Shown piece after piece: positions 43,238-52,033 of a stretch of DNA of 64,000 nt. How positions within the stretch are numbered: position 1 is the first letter of the stretch; every line of letters begins with the position of its first letter. The DNA comes from Pseudorhizobium pelagicum (GTDB lineage: Bacteria; Pseudomonadota; Alphaproteobacteria; Rhizobiales; Rhizobiaceae), in the NCBI GenBank assembly GCA_000722615.1, contig JOKI01000024.1, positions 1-64,000 on the forward strand, given 5' to 3'. Position numbers and translations under genes: made by a program. The notes beneath the pieces were generated by a model that was not told the origin of the DNA, searched no databases, and worked only from the letters and a program-made list of their open reading frames with translations.

Positions 43238-43268
43238 TTTTGGCCGCCTCTCGTCGGGGCGGCCAAAA
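43238..43268 (+). terminator. Intrinsic-terminator-like hairpin after the fused permease gene
   Basis: TTTTGGCCGCC (43238-43248) pairs perfectly with GGCGGCCAAAA (43258-43268), giving an 11-base stem with a nine-base loop, 32 bases after the stop codon. The A/T ends are part of the stem and no separate T-run follows. It likely ends the MmgE/PrpD-TTT transcript and separates it from the next operon. Between it and 43601 only the shared element is notable. Confidence 0.62.
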
Positions 43269-43343
43269 CGCGTTCTGCATGACCCAATTAGAGCATTTAA
43301 AAATCAATAGATTTCAAATTGTTGACTAAACGATTGAAGTACG

Positions 43344-43364
43344 CATGTCGCATTTTCTTATGAT
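43344..43364. promoter_or_regulatory. Shared 21-base element, copy B (upstream of amidohydrolase operon)
   Basis: Matches copy A (38266-38286) at 18 of 21 positions and in the same orientation. It lies in the 395-base gap 43207-43601 upstream of the seven-gene catabolic operon. Conservation of a non-coding element only at these two promoters suggests co-regulation by one factor, plausibly the double-HTH LysR. Confidence 0.5.
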
Positions 43365-43601
43365 ATGTGCCGTGCTTCCGATTAGCCTCCGTTCCGTTCG
43401 GCCTGTAGCTTGGCGATCAGGGAGAAACAGCCGGACAAGCCGGTGGGACCGGAGTTTTGGCGGGCAACCGCATCTATGTCCCGGCCTGTTCTTGCCAATG
43501 CAGAAGTATCCGTCCGGGTGATGCCGGCGCGCCTTCCGTGGCCTGCTGCGGGGGAAAGGCCCGCTCGTTCGTGACGCATGTAGGGAAAGGTTGACAGGAC
43601 G

Positions 43602-44453
43602 ATGGCCCAGCGAATTCATGATATCCACCCGCATGTCATCTCAGACGACGAAGTGGCCTATCCGCGCGCGCCATTGGGTGGCAATCAGTCGGATTGGTCA
43701 AAGGAACATCACGCCACCATCGAGACCATGGTTGCCGCCATGGATGAAGCAGGCGTCATCAGCTCGGCGCTCGTCCAGGCGGCCTCATGCTATGGTTACG
43801 ACAACAGCTATGTTGCGGAGGCGGTGGCCCGTTATCCCGACCGGTTCACCGCCGTCGGTACGATCGACGTGCTTTCGCCGAACGCCGTCAACGTGATGCA
43901 GGGCTGGATCGCAAAGGGCATCACGGGCCTGCGTCTCTATACCGGCGGCTCGAAGCTGAAGTTCGACTTTTCCTGGCTGAATGATCCGCGTTCGTTTCCC
44001 ATCTGGGAAAAGGCGGGCGAGCTGGGCCTGCCGATCTGCGTCCAGTGCCGCATGCCGGCCTTTCCGACTGTTGTCGAGATGGCGGGGCGGTTTCCGCAAA
44101 CGCGCATCATCATCGACCATCTGGCCCGCGCCGACATATCCGACGGCCCTCCCTATGCCAATGCGCGGCCGCTGTTCGATCTTGCGGCCCACTCCAACAT
44201 CTACCTGAAGGTGACGCCGCGCACCTTCGACCTCGCCGCCACCGGCGCGGCATCGCCGGAAACTTTCTTTCCCATGCTGGTTGAGGCGTTCGTAGCCGAT
44301 CGCTGCGCCTTCGGATCGAACTATCCGGCATCGGAGGGCACGCTCGCCCAAATCGTGGAGCGCGCCAAACGGAACTTTGCCGTACTTGAGCCCAAGGACC
44401 GCGACATGATCCTCGGCGGGACGGCGGAAATCCTCTATCCGCGCCTGGCTTGA
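43602..44453 (+). CDS. Amidohydrolase family protein (COG3618; PDC-lactonase-like)
   Basis: A 283-residue TIM-barrel hydrolase. It shows the N-terminal DIHPHV, ALVQAASCYGYDNSYVAEAV, GITGLRLY, the His in IIIDHLARA and the C-terminal FGSNYPAS, where many relatives have GSDWP. This branch includes 2-pyrone-4,6-dicarboxylate (PDC) lactonase LigI, which opens PDC to 4-oxalomesaconate. A LigJ-type hydratase four genes downstream makes that role attractive, but lactonase specificity is inferred from context, not from unique residues. It heads the seven-gene operon. Confidence 0.82.
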   Translation: MAQRIHDIHPHVISDDEVAYPRAPLGGNQSDWSKEHHATIETMVAAMDEAGVISSALVQAASCYGYDNSYVAEAVARYPDRFTAVGTIDVLSPNAVNVMQGWIAKGITGLRLYTGGSKLKFDFSWLNDPRSFPIWEKAGELGLPICVQCRMPAFPTVVEMAGRFPQTRIIIDHLARADISDGPPYANARPLFDLAAHSNIYLKVTPRTFDLAATGAASPETFFPMLVEAFVADRCAFGSNYPASEGTLAQIVERAKRNFAVLEPKDRDMILGGTAEILYPRLA

Positions 44454-44467
44454 GCGGGGACAGATCA

Positions 44468-45394
44468 ATGGCAAAGCGCTACCCCGCAGCCGGACCCGTG
44501 ACGCTGACGACGCTGCTGGCGGACAATGCCAGCACGAAATCCCTGAAGGCCGGCAGGATCGGAAGCGACCTGATCCGCTTCGATTATCTCGACTATCCCC
44601 TGGTGTTCGACGGCTTCAAGCCAATGGTGCGCAAAGGGCGTTTCGACTTCGGTGAACTGGCGATCGTCACCTATCTGCAGGCCCACGCCTTCGGCAAGCC
44701 GCTTGTGCTGCTGCCTGCCGTCATCGGCGCGCGGTTCCAGCATCACTGCATCTGCTATGACGGCAGGCGCGGCACGGTCAAGCCTTCCGATCTGTCCGGT
44801 AGCCGGGTGGCCGTCCGCTCCTACACGCAGACCACCGGCGTCTGGGTTCGCGGCATCCTGCAGGAGGAATACGGCCTTGATCCCGCAGGCGTGACCTGGA
44901 TCTGTTTTGAGGATTCCCACCTGCAGGAGTTTCGCGATCCGGCCAATGTCGTTCGGGCAGACGAGGGCCAGACCCCGCTGGGCATGCTGCTGGCAGGTGA
45001 AGTCGACGCGGCGCTGCTGGGCAGCGACATGCCCGGCGACCCGCATCTGCTGCCGGTTATTCCCGAACCCAAGGCGGCCGGGCTCGACTGGCACCGGCGC
45101 ACCGGCGTGATCCCGATGAATCATATGGCCGTGGTGCACGCCGATCTGGCCGCACAGCGTCCGGACGTGGTGCACGAACTCTATCGGCTCCTGCTGGAAA
45201 GCCGCGATCACGACACGCCGGCCGGAGACGGCATGCAGATGCGTCTCTTCGGTATGGAGGCCTTGCGTCCCTCGCTTGAGGCGGCGGTCCGCTTTGCCTT
45301 CGACCAGGGCGTGATCCCCCGGCCGATCGAGGTGGACGAATTGTTTGACGAGACGACGCGGCTGCTTGGCGCGCTGACACCGCCACGCGCCTGA
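44468..45394 (+). CDS. 4,5-dihydroxyphthalate decarboxylase-like protein, paralogue 1
   Basis: A 308-residue protein with a periplasmic-binding-protein fold but no signal peptide. It has GRFDFGELAIVTYLQAHAFG, VRSYTQTTGVWVRGILQEEYG and GVIPMNHMAVVHADLAAQRPD. The family contains 4,5-dihydroxyphthalate decarboxylase (Pht5), which uses the same fold as a cytoplasmic enzyme. ATG 44468 after GGGGA is used, since the in-frame TTG at 44450 overlaps the amidohydrolase stop. It is closely related to the paralogue at 49653. Substrate unproven. Confidence 0.78.
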   Translation: MAKRYPAAGPVTLTTLLADNASTKSLKAGRIGSDLIRFDYLDYPLVFDGFKPMVRKGRFDFGELAIVTYLQAHAFGKPLVLLPAVIGARFQHHCICYDGRRGTVKPSDLSGSRVAVRSYTQTTGVWVRGILQEEYGLDPAGVTWICFEDSHLQEFRDPANVVRADEGQTPLGMLLAGEVDAALLGSDMPGDPHLLPVIPEPKAAGLDWHRRTGVIPMNHMAVVHADLAAQRPDVVHELYRLLLESRDHDTPAGDGMQMRLFGMEALRPSLEAAVRFAFDQGVIPRPIEVDELFDETTRLLGALTPPRA

Positions 45395-45432
45395 ACGGCC
45401 GAGGCAGTTTTCAAGATATGGGAGGAAACAGA

Positions 45433-46281
45433 ATGGCCAGACTGAATTCGGTGATCGCCGCTTTCGAGCAGGGGCGAAAGGCCTTCGGGACCTTTGCTCC
45501 CGCGGACATGGAATCGGCGCTCTGGGTGACCGAAGCGTCCTATGATGGCGTGATCTACGAAATGGAGCATCGTCCCTGGGAGCCGGCACAGTTGCGCGAC
45601 ACGCTGCAATGGATGGTGAGCCGCAAGTCGATCGCCGTCACCGGCGCCCCCTCCGTCACGCCCATCGTGCGCATTCCCGCCAATGGCGGGGAAATGAACC
45701 AGTTCCTCGCCAAGCAGGCACTGGACATGGGCGCCTTCGGTGTGGTCTGGCCGCATGTCAGCACCGCGGAACAGGCCTATAACGCGGTTGCCGCCTGCCG
45801 CTATCCGCGGCGCGATACGGCCCCCCTTTTTGAGCCGCAGGGCATACGCGGGGACAGCCCCAAGACGGCCTCCCGCTTCTGGGGCATCCGGACCGGCGAA
45901 TACTACCGCAAGGCCGATGTTTGGCCGCTGGCTCCGGAGGGCGAAATCCTTGTCATCCTGATGATCGAGGATCTCGCGGGCATCGCCAACCTGGACGAAA
46001 TGCTGACCAGGGTCCCGGGCATCGGCGCAGTCATGATCGGCGAGGGCGACCTGAGCCAGGAACTGGGCTACCCCCGGGAATACGAGCATCCCGAAGTGGT
46101 CGCCGCCATGGCGGAGATCGTCGGCATCTGCAAGGCGCGCGGAATGCGGGTCGGCCATCCGCATGTCGGCTCCAAGAATGTCGAAAAGGTGCTGGCCGAC
46201 GGCTACGACCTGCTGCTTGCGGCTCCGGTGCGCTCCTATGCGGCGCTTGAAACCGGGCGACGCCTCAGCGGTCGTGCCTGA
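45433..46281 (+). CDS. HpcH/HpaI-family aldolase
   Basis: A 282-residue metal-dependent aldolase. It shows KAFGTFAPADMESALWVTEA, VIYEMEHRPWE, VRIPANGG, QALDMGAFGVVWPHVSTAEQ, a metal-ligand Glu in LMIEDLAGI and IGEGDLSQELG. Class II pyruvate aldolases of this family split 4-hydroxy-2-oxo acids to pyruvate plus an aldehyde or oxo acid. In this operon it could cleave the LigJ product 4-carboxy-4-hydroxy-2-oxoadipate to pyruvate and oxaloacetate. ATG 45433 sits behind GGGAGGA; the ATG at 45418 overlaps that site. Confidence 0.86.
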   Translation: MARLNSVIAAFEQGRKAFGTFAPADMESALWVTEASYDGVIYEMEHRPWEPAQLRDTLQWMVSRKSIAVTGAPSVTPIVRIPANGGEMNQFLAKQALDMGAFGVVWPHVSTAEQAYNAVAACRYPRRDTAPLFEPQGIRGDSPKTASRFWGIRTGEYYRKADVWPLAPEGEILVILMIEDLAGIANLDEMLTRVPGIGAVMIGEGDLSQELGYPREYEHPEVVAAMAEIVGICKARGMRVGHPHVGSKNVEKVLADGYDLLLAAPVRSYAALETGRRLSGRA

Positions 46282-46312
46282 CACCCGCCATACCACAGAA
46301 AGGAACACGCCG

Positions 46313-47296
46313 ATGGCCGACACACTTCGCCTGACGATATCCGTCCGCAGCCAGGGTCATACAACGCCCCTGAAGGATGGCACCGTTGCCCTCGACGGGA
46401 TCGAATTCGAGTTCATCGAGGTGGAGCCCCAGATAGCCGCCTATCGGCGCATGGTACGGGACCTGGAATTCGATGTCTGCGAGCTCGCGTCCACCACCTA
46501 TTACATTGCCCGCTCGCATGGCGCACCCTACCGGGCGCTGCCGATCTTCTTCGAGCGCAAGTTCCATCATACGGGGCTCGTCATCCGCCCGGATGCCGGC
46601 ATCGCCCATCCGAAGGACCTCGAAGGCAAGAAGGTCGGCGTGCGTGCCTATTCAGTCACGACCGGCGTCTGGACACGCGGCGTTCTGCAGAACGAACACG
46701 GTCTCGACTGCTCGAAAGTGACCTGGGTGGTGGACGACGAGGAACATGTCGCCCAGATGGTGCTGCCGCCCAATGTCGAGCATGCGCCAGAGGGGCAATC
46801 CCTGGCGGATTTGATGGCAGCCGGCGAGTTGCAGGCGGGCTTCACCGCCAATGCCGGGATCGGCCGTGCCGGGCCGCCGACGGAGGGATGGAGCGCCTCG
46901 GCCAAGCCGGTCGACAGCTACCCCGAGCTTATTTCCGACGCCAAGGCAGCAGAGGCGCAGTGGTATGCGCGTACCGGCATCCTGCCGATGCATTCGACGC
47001 TGGTCATTCGCGACGAAATCCTTGCGGCACGGCCCGACGTAGCGCCAAGGATTTATAGGGCATTCCTGGAGGCCAAGGAGATTTACCTGAAGCGCCTGCA
47101 GACGGGAGAGGCCGCAAGCAAGCAGGACGAAGGCCGGCGCAAGCTGATGAAGATCGTCGGCGCCGACCCGCTGCCCTATGGCTTCGCCGCCAACCTTGCC
47201 TCGATCGAGGCGCTGAAACTCTATGCCGAACAGCAGCAACTGATGGCCCGAGACGTGCCCGTCGACGAGCTGTTCATCAACGAAGCAAGCTTCTGA
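46313..47296 (+). CDS. 4,5-dihydroxyphthalate decarboxylase-like protein, paralogue 2
   Basis: A 327-residue member of the same family and the closest of the three to Pht5-type enzymes. It shows LRLTISVRSQGHTTPLKDG, EFDVCELASTTYYIARSHG, FFERKFHHTGLVIRPDAG and VRAYSVTTGVWTRGVLQNEHG. There is no signal peptide, so it should be cytoplasmic and act as an enzyme, not as a transporter part. ATG 46313 starts the conserved region; the frame is open from 46163 inside the aldolase gene. It could decarboxylate a phthalate-like diacid or a tricarboxylate. Confidence 0.8.
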   Translation: MADTLRLTISVRSQGHTTPLKDGTVALDGIEFEFIEVEPQIAAYRRMVRDLEFDVCELASTTYYIARSHGAPYRALPIFFERKFHHTGLVIRPDAGIAHPKDLEGKKVGVRAYSVTTGVWTRGVLQNEHGLDCSKVTWVVDDEEHVAQMVLPPNVEHAPEGQSLADLMAAGELQAGFTANAGIGRAGPPTEGWSASAKPVDSYPELISDAKAAEAQWYARTGILPMHSTLVIRDEILAARPDVAPRIYRAFLEAKEIYLKRLQTGEAASKQDEGRRKLMKIVGADPLPYGFAANLASIEALKLYAEQQQLMARDVPVDELFINEASF

Positions 47297-47323
47297 GCTT
47301 CTCGCCGCACAACGGAGGAAGAC

Positions 47324-48352
47324 ATGATTATCGATTGCCACGGACACTATACCACCGCGCCCAAGGCGCTTCAGGCTTTCCGCGCGCGCCAGCTTGAAGC
47401 CTTCAAGGCCAAGGTTGCTGCTCCGCACAATGACGAACTCGTCATATCGGACGATGATATCCGCCAGACGCTGGAAGACAACCAGGTGCGCCTTCAGCAG
47501 GAACGCGGAACGGACGTTACGCTGTTTTCGCCCGGTGCCGGCAAGATGGCACATCACGAGGGGGATGTAAAAGTATCCCATCAATGGGCCGAGGTGTCCA
47601 ACGACCTCATCTATCGCGCCACCCGGATCTTTCCGAAAAGCTTTGTCGGCGTGTGCCAGCTTCCGCAGTCGCCGGGCGTGCCGCCGGCAAATTGCATCGC
47701 GGAACTGGAGCGTTGCGTGACGCAACTGGGCTTTGTCGGCTGCAATCTCAACCCCGACCCCTCGGGCGGATACTGGACCGATCCGCCGCTGACCGATCGC
47801 CAATGGTATCCGCTCTACGAAAAGCTGGTGGATCTGGATGTGCCGGCGATGGTGCATGTTGCCTCGTCCTGCAATCCCTGCTTTCACGGCACGGGTGCGC
47901 ACTACCTGGCCGCCGACACGACCGCTTTCATGCAGCTTCTGCTGTCGGACCTGTTCAAGGACTTCCCAACGCTGAAATTCATCATTCCCCATGGCGGCGG
48001 CGCGGTGCCATATCATTGGGGCCGATATCGCGGCCTGGCGCAGGATCTCAAGCGTCCACCCTTGCCGGAATTGCTGCTGGACAACGTGTTTTTCGATACC
48101 TGTGTCTACCACGATCCCGGCGTGCAGCTCCTGACGAAGGTGATACCGGTCAAGAACGTGCTGTTCGCCTCGGAAATGATCGGCGCGGTCAAGGGCATCG
48201 ATCCCGAGACCGGGCACCGCTTCGACGATACCAAGCGTTACATCGACAACGTGCCTTGGCTGACCGACGAGGACCGTCATAAAATCTATTACGAGAATGT
48301 GCTGAACGTCTATCCGAGGCTCGGCGCCGCGCTGGCGAGAATGAACAGCTGA
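47324..48352 (+). CDS. ligJ: 4-oxalomesaconate hydratase (LigJ-type amidohydrolase)
   Basis: A 342-residue amidohydrolase that closely follows LigJ over its length. Shared blocks include the N-terminal MIIDCHGHYTTAPKAL, LFSPGAGKMAHHEGD, LPQSPGVPPANCIAELE, NLNPDPSGGYWTDPPLTDRQ, VIPHGGGAVPYHWGRYRGLA and FASEMIGAVKGIDPETG. LigJ hydrates 4-oxalomesaconate to 4-carboxy-4-hydroxy-2-oxoadipate in protocatechuate 4,5-cleavage and gallate degradation. AACGGAGGAAG precedes ATG 47324. It is the best functional anchor of this operon. No ring-cleavage dioxygenase is in the window. Confidence 0.85.
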   Translation: MIIDCHGHYTTAPKALQAFRARQLEAFKAKVAAPHNDELVISDDDIRQTLEDNQVRLQQERGTDVTLFSPGAGKMAHHEGDVKVSHQWAEVSNDLIYRATRIFPKSFVGVCQLPQSPGVPPANCIAELERCVTQLGFVGCNLNPDPSGGYWTDPPLTDRQWYPLYEKLVDLDVPAMVHVASSCNPCFHGTGAHYLAADTTAFMQLLLSDLFKDFPTLKFIIPHGGGAVPYHWGRYRGLAQDLKRPPLPELLLDNVFFDTCVYHDPGVQLLTKVIPVKNVLFASEMIGAVKGIDPETGHRFDDTKRYIDNVPWLTDEDRHKIYYENVLNVYPRLGAALARMNS

Positions 48353-48374
48353 ACGGGCAAGAGGCGCTGACATC

Positions 48375-49613
48375 ATGGCCGGCTGGTCGCAAAGCAGGAT
48401 AGGCAAGGCTTTTTCGGCGCTGGGCCACCGGAACTATCGCCTGATGTGGACGGGAACACTCGTCTCCAACACCGGTGACTGGATGGATCAGGTCGCCTTG
48501 AACTGGCTCGTCGTGTCAACTACGGGCTCCCCGTTCCACCTGGCGCTGGTCAACCTCTGCCGGGGATTGCCTATCCTGCTGTTCGTGCTGGTCGGCGGAG
48601 CCATGGCGGACCGCCTTCCACGTCGGCGCCTGATGATGCTGACCCAGTCCGCGGCGATGGCCCTGGCGGTCTTCCTGGCAGTCATGGTGCTTTGGGCCGG
48701 CGCGCCCCTCTGGGCGATCCTTCTCGTGGCGACGGGCAGAGGCATCTTCACGGCTTTCAACATGCCGGTTCGTCATTCCCTGGTTTCGGAACTCGTGCCG
48801 CGAAGCGATCTGCCCAACGCGATCGCGCTTCATTCGATGACGGTCAACCTGACGAAAATCCTCGGGCCGGCGCTTGCCGGCGTGATCATCGGCACGCTGG
48901 GCACAGGCGTCTGCTTTGCCCTGAACGCGGCAAGCTTCGTCGTGGTGATCCGCTCGCTGCAGGCCATGCGTTTCCCGCCCGAGTCGGAGCGACCGCCCTC
49001 GTTGTCGATTGGCAGGAGCATATTGGAAGGCATGGCCTATGTGCGCGCGGAGCGAACGGTGTTGCTGCTGGTGCTGATCGCCCTGGTGCCGACCTTCTTC
49101 GGCCAGCCTTATCTGAGCATGCTGACCCTGTTTGCACATGATGTCTTTCAGACCGGCCCCGAGGGGCTCGGCCTGCTGACCGCCTTTGCCGCCGGCGGAT
49201 CGGTTGCCGGGGCATTGACGCTGGCGAGCCTGCCGAAAGTGGCGGCGTCGGGATGGTGGATGATGGCCTTCCTGCTCGGCTTCGGTGCCTTGCTGATCGC
49301 ATTTGCGGCCAATCCGTTTCTGCTGGCGGCTCCGGTTCTGCTGGTGGTGACCGGGGCGTTCCACATCGCCTACAACGCCGCCAACAATACGATCCTGCAA
49401 TTGCGGATACCGAACGAGGTCCGCGGCCGCGTCATCTCGATACTGATGCTGAACAGGGGACTGGTGCAGCTGGGCACGGCCGCGACGGCCGCGACGGCAG
49501 GCCTCATCGGAGCCCGCTGGGCCCTGGGTATCAATGGGCTGATCATTCTTGTCCTTGGCGCACTTGTCCTGATGCGGGAACGCCAGATCACCCGATTGCA
49601 AGGCGCCGAATAG
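48375..49613 (+). CDS. MFS transporter (MFS_3/EntS-like)
   Basis: A 412-residue membrane protein with about 12 segments. It has the N-terminal LGHRNYRLMWTGTLVSNTGD, the loop motif GGAMADRLPRRRLMMLTQ, NMPVRHSLVSELVPRSDLPN and the C-terminal RIPNEVRGRVISILMLNRGL. This MFS_3 group contains mostly exporters, so it may export an intermediate or toxic analogue, though import cannot be excluded. It lies 22 bases after ligJ and 39 bases before the third decarboxylase-like gene. Confidence 0.88.
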   Translation: MAGWSQSRIGKAFSALGHRNYRLMWTGTLVSNTGDWMDQVALNWLVVSTTGSPFHLALVNLCRGLPILLFVLVGGAMADRLPRRRLMMLTQSAAMALAVFLAVMVLWAGAPLWAILLVATGRGIFTAFNMPVRHSLVSELVPRSDLPNAIALHSMTVNLTKILGPALAGVIIGTLGTGVCFALNAASFVVVIRSLQAMRFPPESERPPSLSIGRSILEGMAYVRAERTVLLLVLIALVPTFFGQPYLSMLTLFAHDVFQTGPEGLGLLTAFAAGGSVAGALTLASLPKVAASGWWMMAFLLGFGALLIAFAANPFLLAAPVLLVVTGAFHIAYNAANNTILQLRIPNEVRGRVISILMLNRGLVQLGTAATAATAGLIGARWALGINGLIILVLGALVLMRERQITRLQGAE

Positions 49614-49652
49614 GGAGCCGAAATCATTCAGTCTCACCCGAGGAGGAACTTC

Positions 49653-50537
49653 ATGACCGAGACACAGACCCCGATACACACGCTTCTTGCCGAATACGGG
49701 GTTACCCGCGCCTTGCGCAACGGCGAGGTGAACTCCACCTTGTTGCGGCTGAATTACGCCGACTACGATCCGTCGAATCTGGGCTTCAAGGCCTTCGTGA
49801 GCGAGGCGGCTTTCCAAGCGGGGGAGCTTGCGATTGTCACATTCCTGATGGCCAAGGCCCGTGGCGCGCCGCTGGTTCTCATGCCTGCTCCCATTTCCGG
49901 CCGCTTCCAGCATCATTGCATCGCCTACAATGCCGAAAACCGGCACTTGTCGCCGAAGGACCTGGAAGGCAAGCGGGTCGGCGTTCGGGCCTATACCCAG
50001 ACGACGGGGGTATGGGTGCGCGGCATCCTGCAGAACGAATACGGCGTGGACCTGGATAAGATCACCTGGGTTTGCTTCGAGGATGCCCATGTCGAGAACT
50101 ATGCGGAGCCGTCCAACGTGACGCGGGGTCAGAAGGGGCAGAAACTGGTCGACATGCTGCTCGACGGTTCGCTGGATGCCGCCATGCTGGGCAGCAACAT
50201 GCCCGACGATCCTCGCCTCAAAACCGTCATTCCCGATCCAAACGAAGCAGCGAAGGCCTGGTACGACCGGACCGGCGTCATCCCCCTCAACCATGTTTTC
50301 GTTGTGCGCGAGGACTTGTCCAGGGAACGGCCCGACCTCGTGCGCGAACTCTATCGCATGCTGAAGGAGAGCAAGGCGAAAGCCGGTCTCAAGGGGCTGG
50401 ATACCCGTCCATACGGCGTCGAGGCGAACCGCAAGACGCTGCAAACGATCATCCGCTATTCGAGACAACAGGGGTTGATCAACCGTCTTCTGGAAGTCGA
50501 CGAACTCTTCGACGACGTGACGCGCGCCCTGGAATAG
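49653..50537 (+). CDS. 4,5-dihydroxyphthalate decarboxylase-like protein, paralogue 3
   Basis: A 294-residue protein with strong similarity to paralogue 1: FQAGELAIVTFLMAKARGAP, SGRFQHHCIAYNAENRHL, VRAYTQTTGVWVRGILQNEY, GVIPLNHVFVVREDLSRERP and a C-terminal LLEVDELFDDVTR. It lacks a signal peptide. GAGGAGG precedes ATG 49653. It is the last gene of the operon. Three divergent copies in one operon suggest different substrates or a multi-subunit enzyme. Confidence 0.78.
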   Translation: MTETQTPIHTLLAEYGVTRALRNGEVNSTLLRLNYADYDPSNLGFKAFVSEAAFQAGELAIVTFLMAKARGAPLVLMPAPISGRFQHHCIAYNAENRHLSPKDLEGKRVGVRAYTQTTGVWVRGILQNEYGVDLDKITWVCFEDAHVENYAEPSNVTRGQKGQKLVDMLLDGSLDAAMLGSNMPDDPRLKTVIPDPNEAAKAWYDRTGVIPLNHVFVVREDLSRERPDLVRELYRMLKESKAKAGLKGLDTRPYGVEANRKTLQTIIRYSRQQGLINRLLEVDELFDDVTRALE

Positions 50538-50676
50538 GCGCAACCATCCGCGGTTCGCGCCCATGGTGACGCGGACCCATCCGTGGGGTGGATGGTGGAT
50601 GCACGACGCCGTTCAGGCGATGCTGCATGCTTGGTCGAATTCGAACCGGAACTGCCGCGGATGAAGCACTTCATGA

Positions 50677-50999
50677 CGGCCGTATCCGCTGGGGTTCGTC
50701 GAACTTGTCGTTGCGATTTTCACAGACCTCGAGGCTTCCCTGAAATTCGCGGTCCATGACAAGCGGAGCGATGTCGATCTTGCAATCGTCAGCATACGCG
50801 CTGAAGACGGCTCTCACAGCGAGGAACTACAGGACTCGCAGACAGTTGTGCTGCACCAGAAGGAGGAAGCATAATGTCCCAGACCACCAGAGGCCGCAAT
50901 CAGGACCGAGCACGAGAGCCGACCGCCGAGCGGTTTCTGGATCTTCTGTTTCCACTTTCTGGAAGCCGGGCCGCCAGTTGTGCGCTCGGCAGGATCTGA
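50677..50999 (+). pseudogene. Two coupled ORF remnants in gene-poor debris
   Basis: The 989-base stretch 50538-51526 has no intact gene. An open frame without any ATG (50677-50874) reads FVELVVAIFTDLEASLKFAV and ends HQKEEA. Its TAA overlaps an ATG at 50874 that has AGGAGG upstream and encodes a 41-residue peptide starting MSQTTRGRNQDRAR. The TAATG coupling and strong ribosome site look like a decayed two-gene operon. I cannot identify either product. The remaining bases to 51526 show nothing I recognise. Confidence 0.35.
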
Positions 51000-51526
51000 C
51001 ATTAAAGATAAGGCGCAAGCTTTCTGAACAGCCGAAGCCTGAGGTGGCCATAGTCCTCTCTCCAGGCCATCGCCGAACTCGACCATTAAGAACCGCGTTT
51101 GGCAGCCGCAGTCGAGTTATAAGACTGGCTCTTCTTGCAACGCATGCTAGGTGGTCAAGGAAGCGCAGAGCGTGTCTAGTGAGCCCGCGCTGCCCAAGAA
51201 AAGGGCGTGTGCCTCAGATGGGCCAGCCTCAGCTCAGACTTCAAATCTGGTCCAGTCGTTGGGAGCAAACCAACGCCGTGCGCGGTCTGATCTCAGGCCT
51301 TCCGTTCCTTCGCCTTCTGCCTCACGGGTAGGTATGTCTGCGTCATCGTCCGTGTGTTCAATGGCCAGTGCCGCCTTCGACAATGCGATGACATCACCAC
51401 CGGAAATTTGCCTGCTTTGGCCTTGCATTTCTGCCTCCTCGGGCCGGCTGCTTTCCGTCATGCACCGGCAACTGATGGGATGAACCAGCTCATTGCAGCG
51501 AAGTTCCAGCGAGAGACTTGCTGGCT

Positions 51527-52000
51527 CTATTTTCCAGCAGCGTGAGGAACCTTCACGGTGCGGTTGAGCAGTTCGGCAGAAAGCATGGGCGTGATCCCCG
51601 ACCACATCTGCAGGTTTTCGACCCGCCTGCTCAGCGCTTTCATCACATCGGGTCCGGCTGTGGTGGCGAAGGTATCGATCAGGCCGAGCCGCAGCATGGG
51701 AAGCCCCTCCGCCTCCGCCGCGCGTACGTCATCGGCAGCCCGCCGGACCTCCCGCAGCACGTCGGCGCTTCTCTCCCGGAGGATTTCTCCGGCGCGGGTG
51801 ATGAGCACCAGACGGTGAGATCGATCCATCAGTGTCACGCCAAACAGGCGCTCAAGCCGTTCGATCGATTGTGAAACCGCTGACTGAGTTACATCCAATC
51901 GCCTCGCACCTGCGGTCAGATTGCGTGTTTCCGCAAACCTTGGGAATACATGCAGATCCCAAAGGTTGATGTTCAGGGATATGTCGCTTGTCGGCCTCAT
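51527..52000 (-). pseudogene. LysR-family regulator, C-terminally truncated
   Basis: About 157 residues remain of a normally 300-residue LysR. The winged helix is intact (NLWDLHVFPRFAETRNLTAG, VTQSAVSQSIERLERLFGVT) and the effector domain begins (MLRLGLIDTFATTAGPDVMK) but ends after about 60 residues. DNA downstream of the truncation is gene-poor debris. ATG 52000 matches the family start; the frame opens earlier at 52060. It could still bind DNA at the site at 52034-52050, but it lacks most of its ligand domain. It is divergent from the aspartase-family gene. Confidence 0.75.
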
Positions 52001-52033
52001 GTCCGTCCCGGCATTGGCTCGATGTCTCGACAA

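Noticed and set aside
46652-48406. Long minus-strand open frame opposite ligJ and paralogue 2
   Set aside because: Same reasoning: an antisense shadow of conserved plus-strand genes with good ribosome sites.
48516-50564. Long minus-strand open frame (about 680 codons) opposite the MFS and decarboxylase-like genes
   Set aside because: It has no recognisable domain and is rich in Arg, His and Gln, as expected for the complement of G+C-rich genes; the plus-strand genes have clear family motifs.
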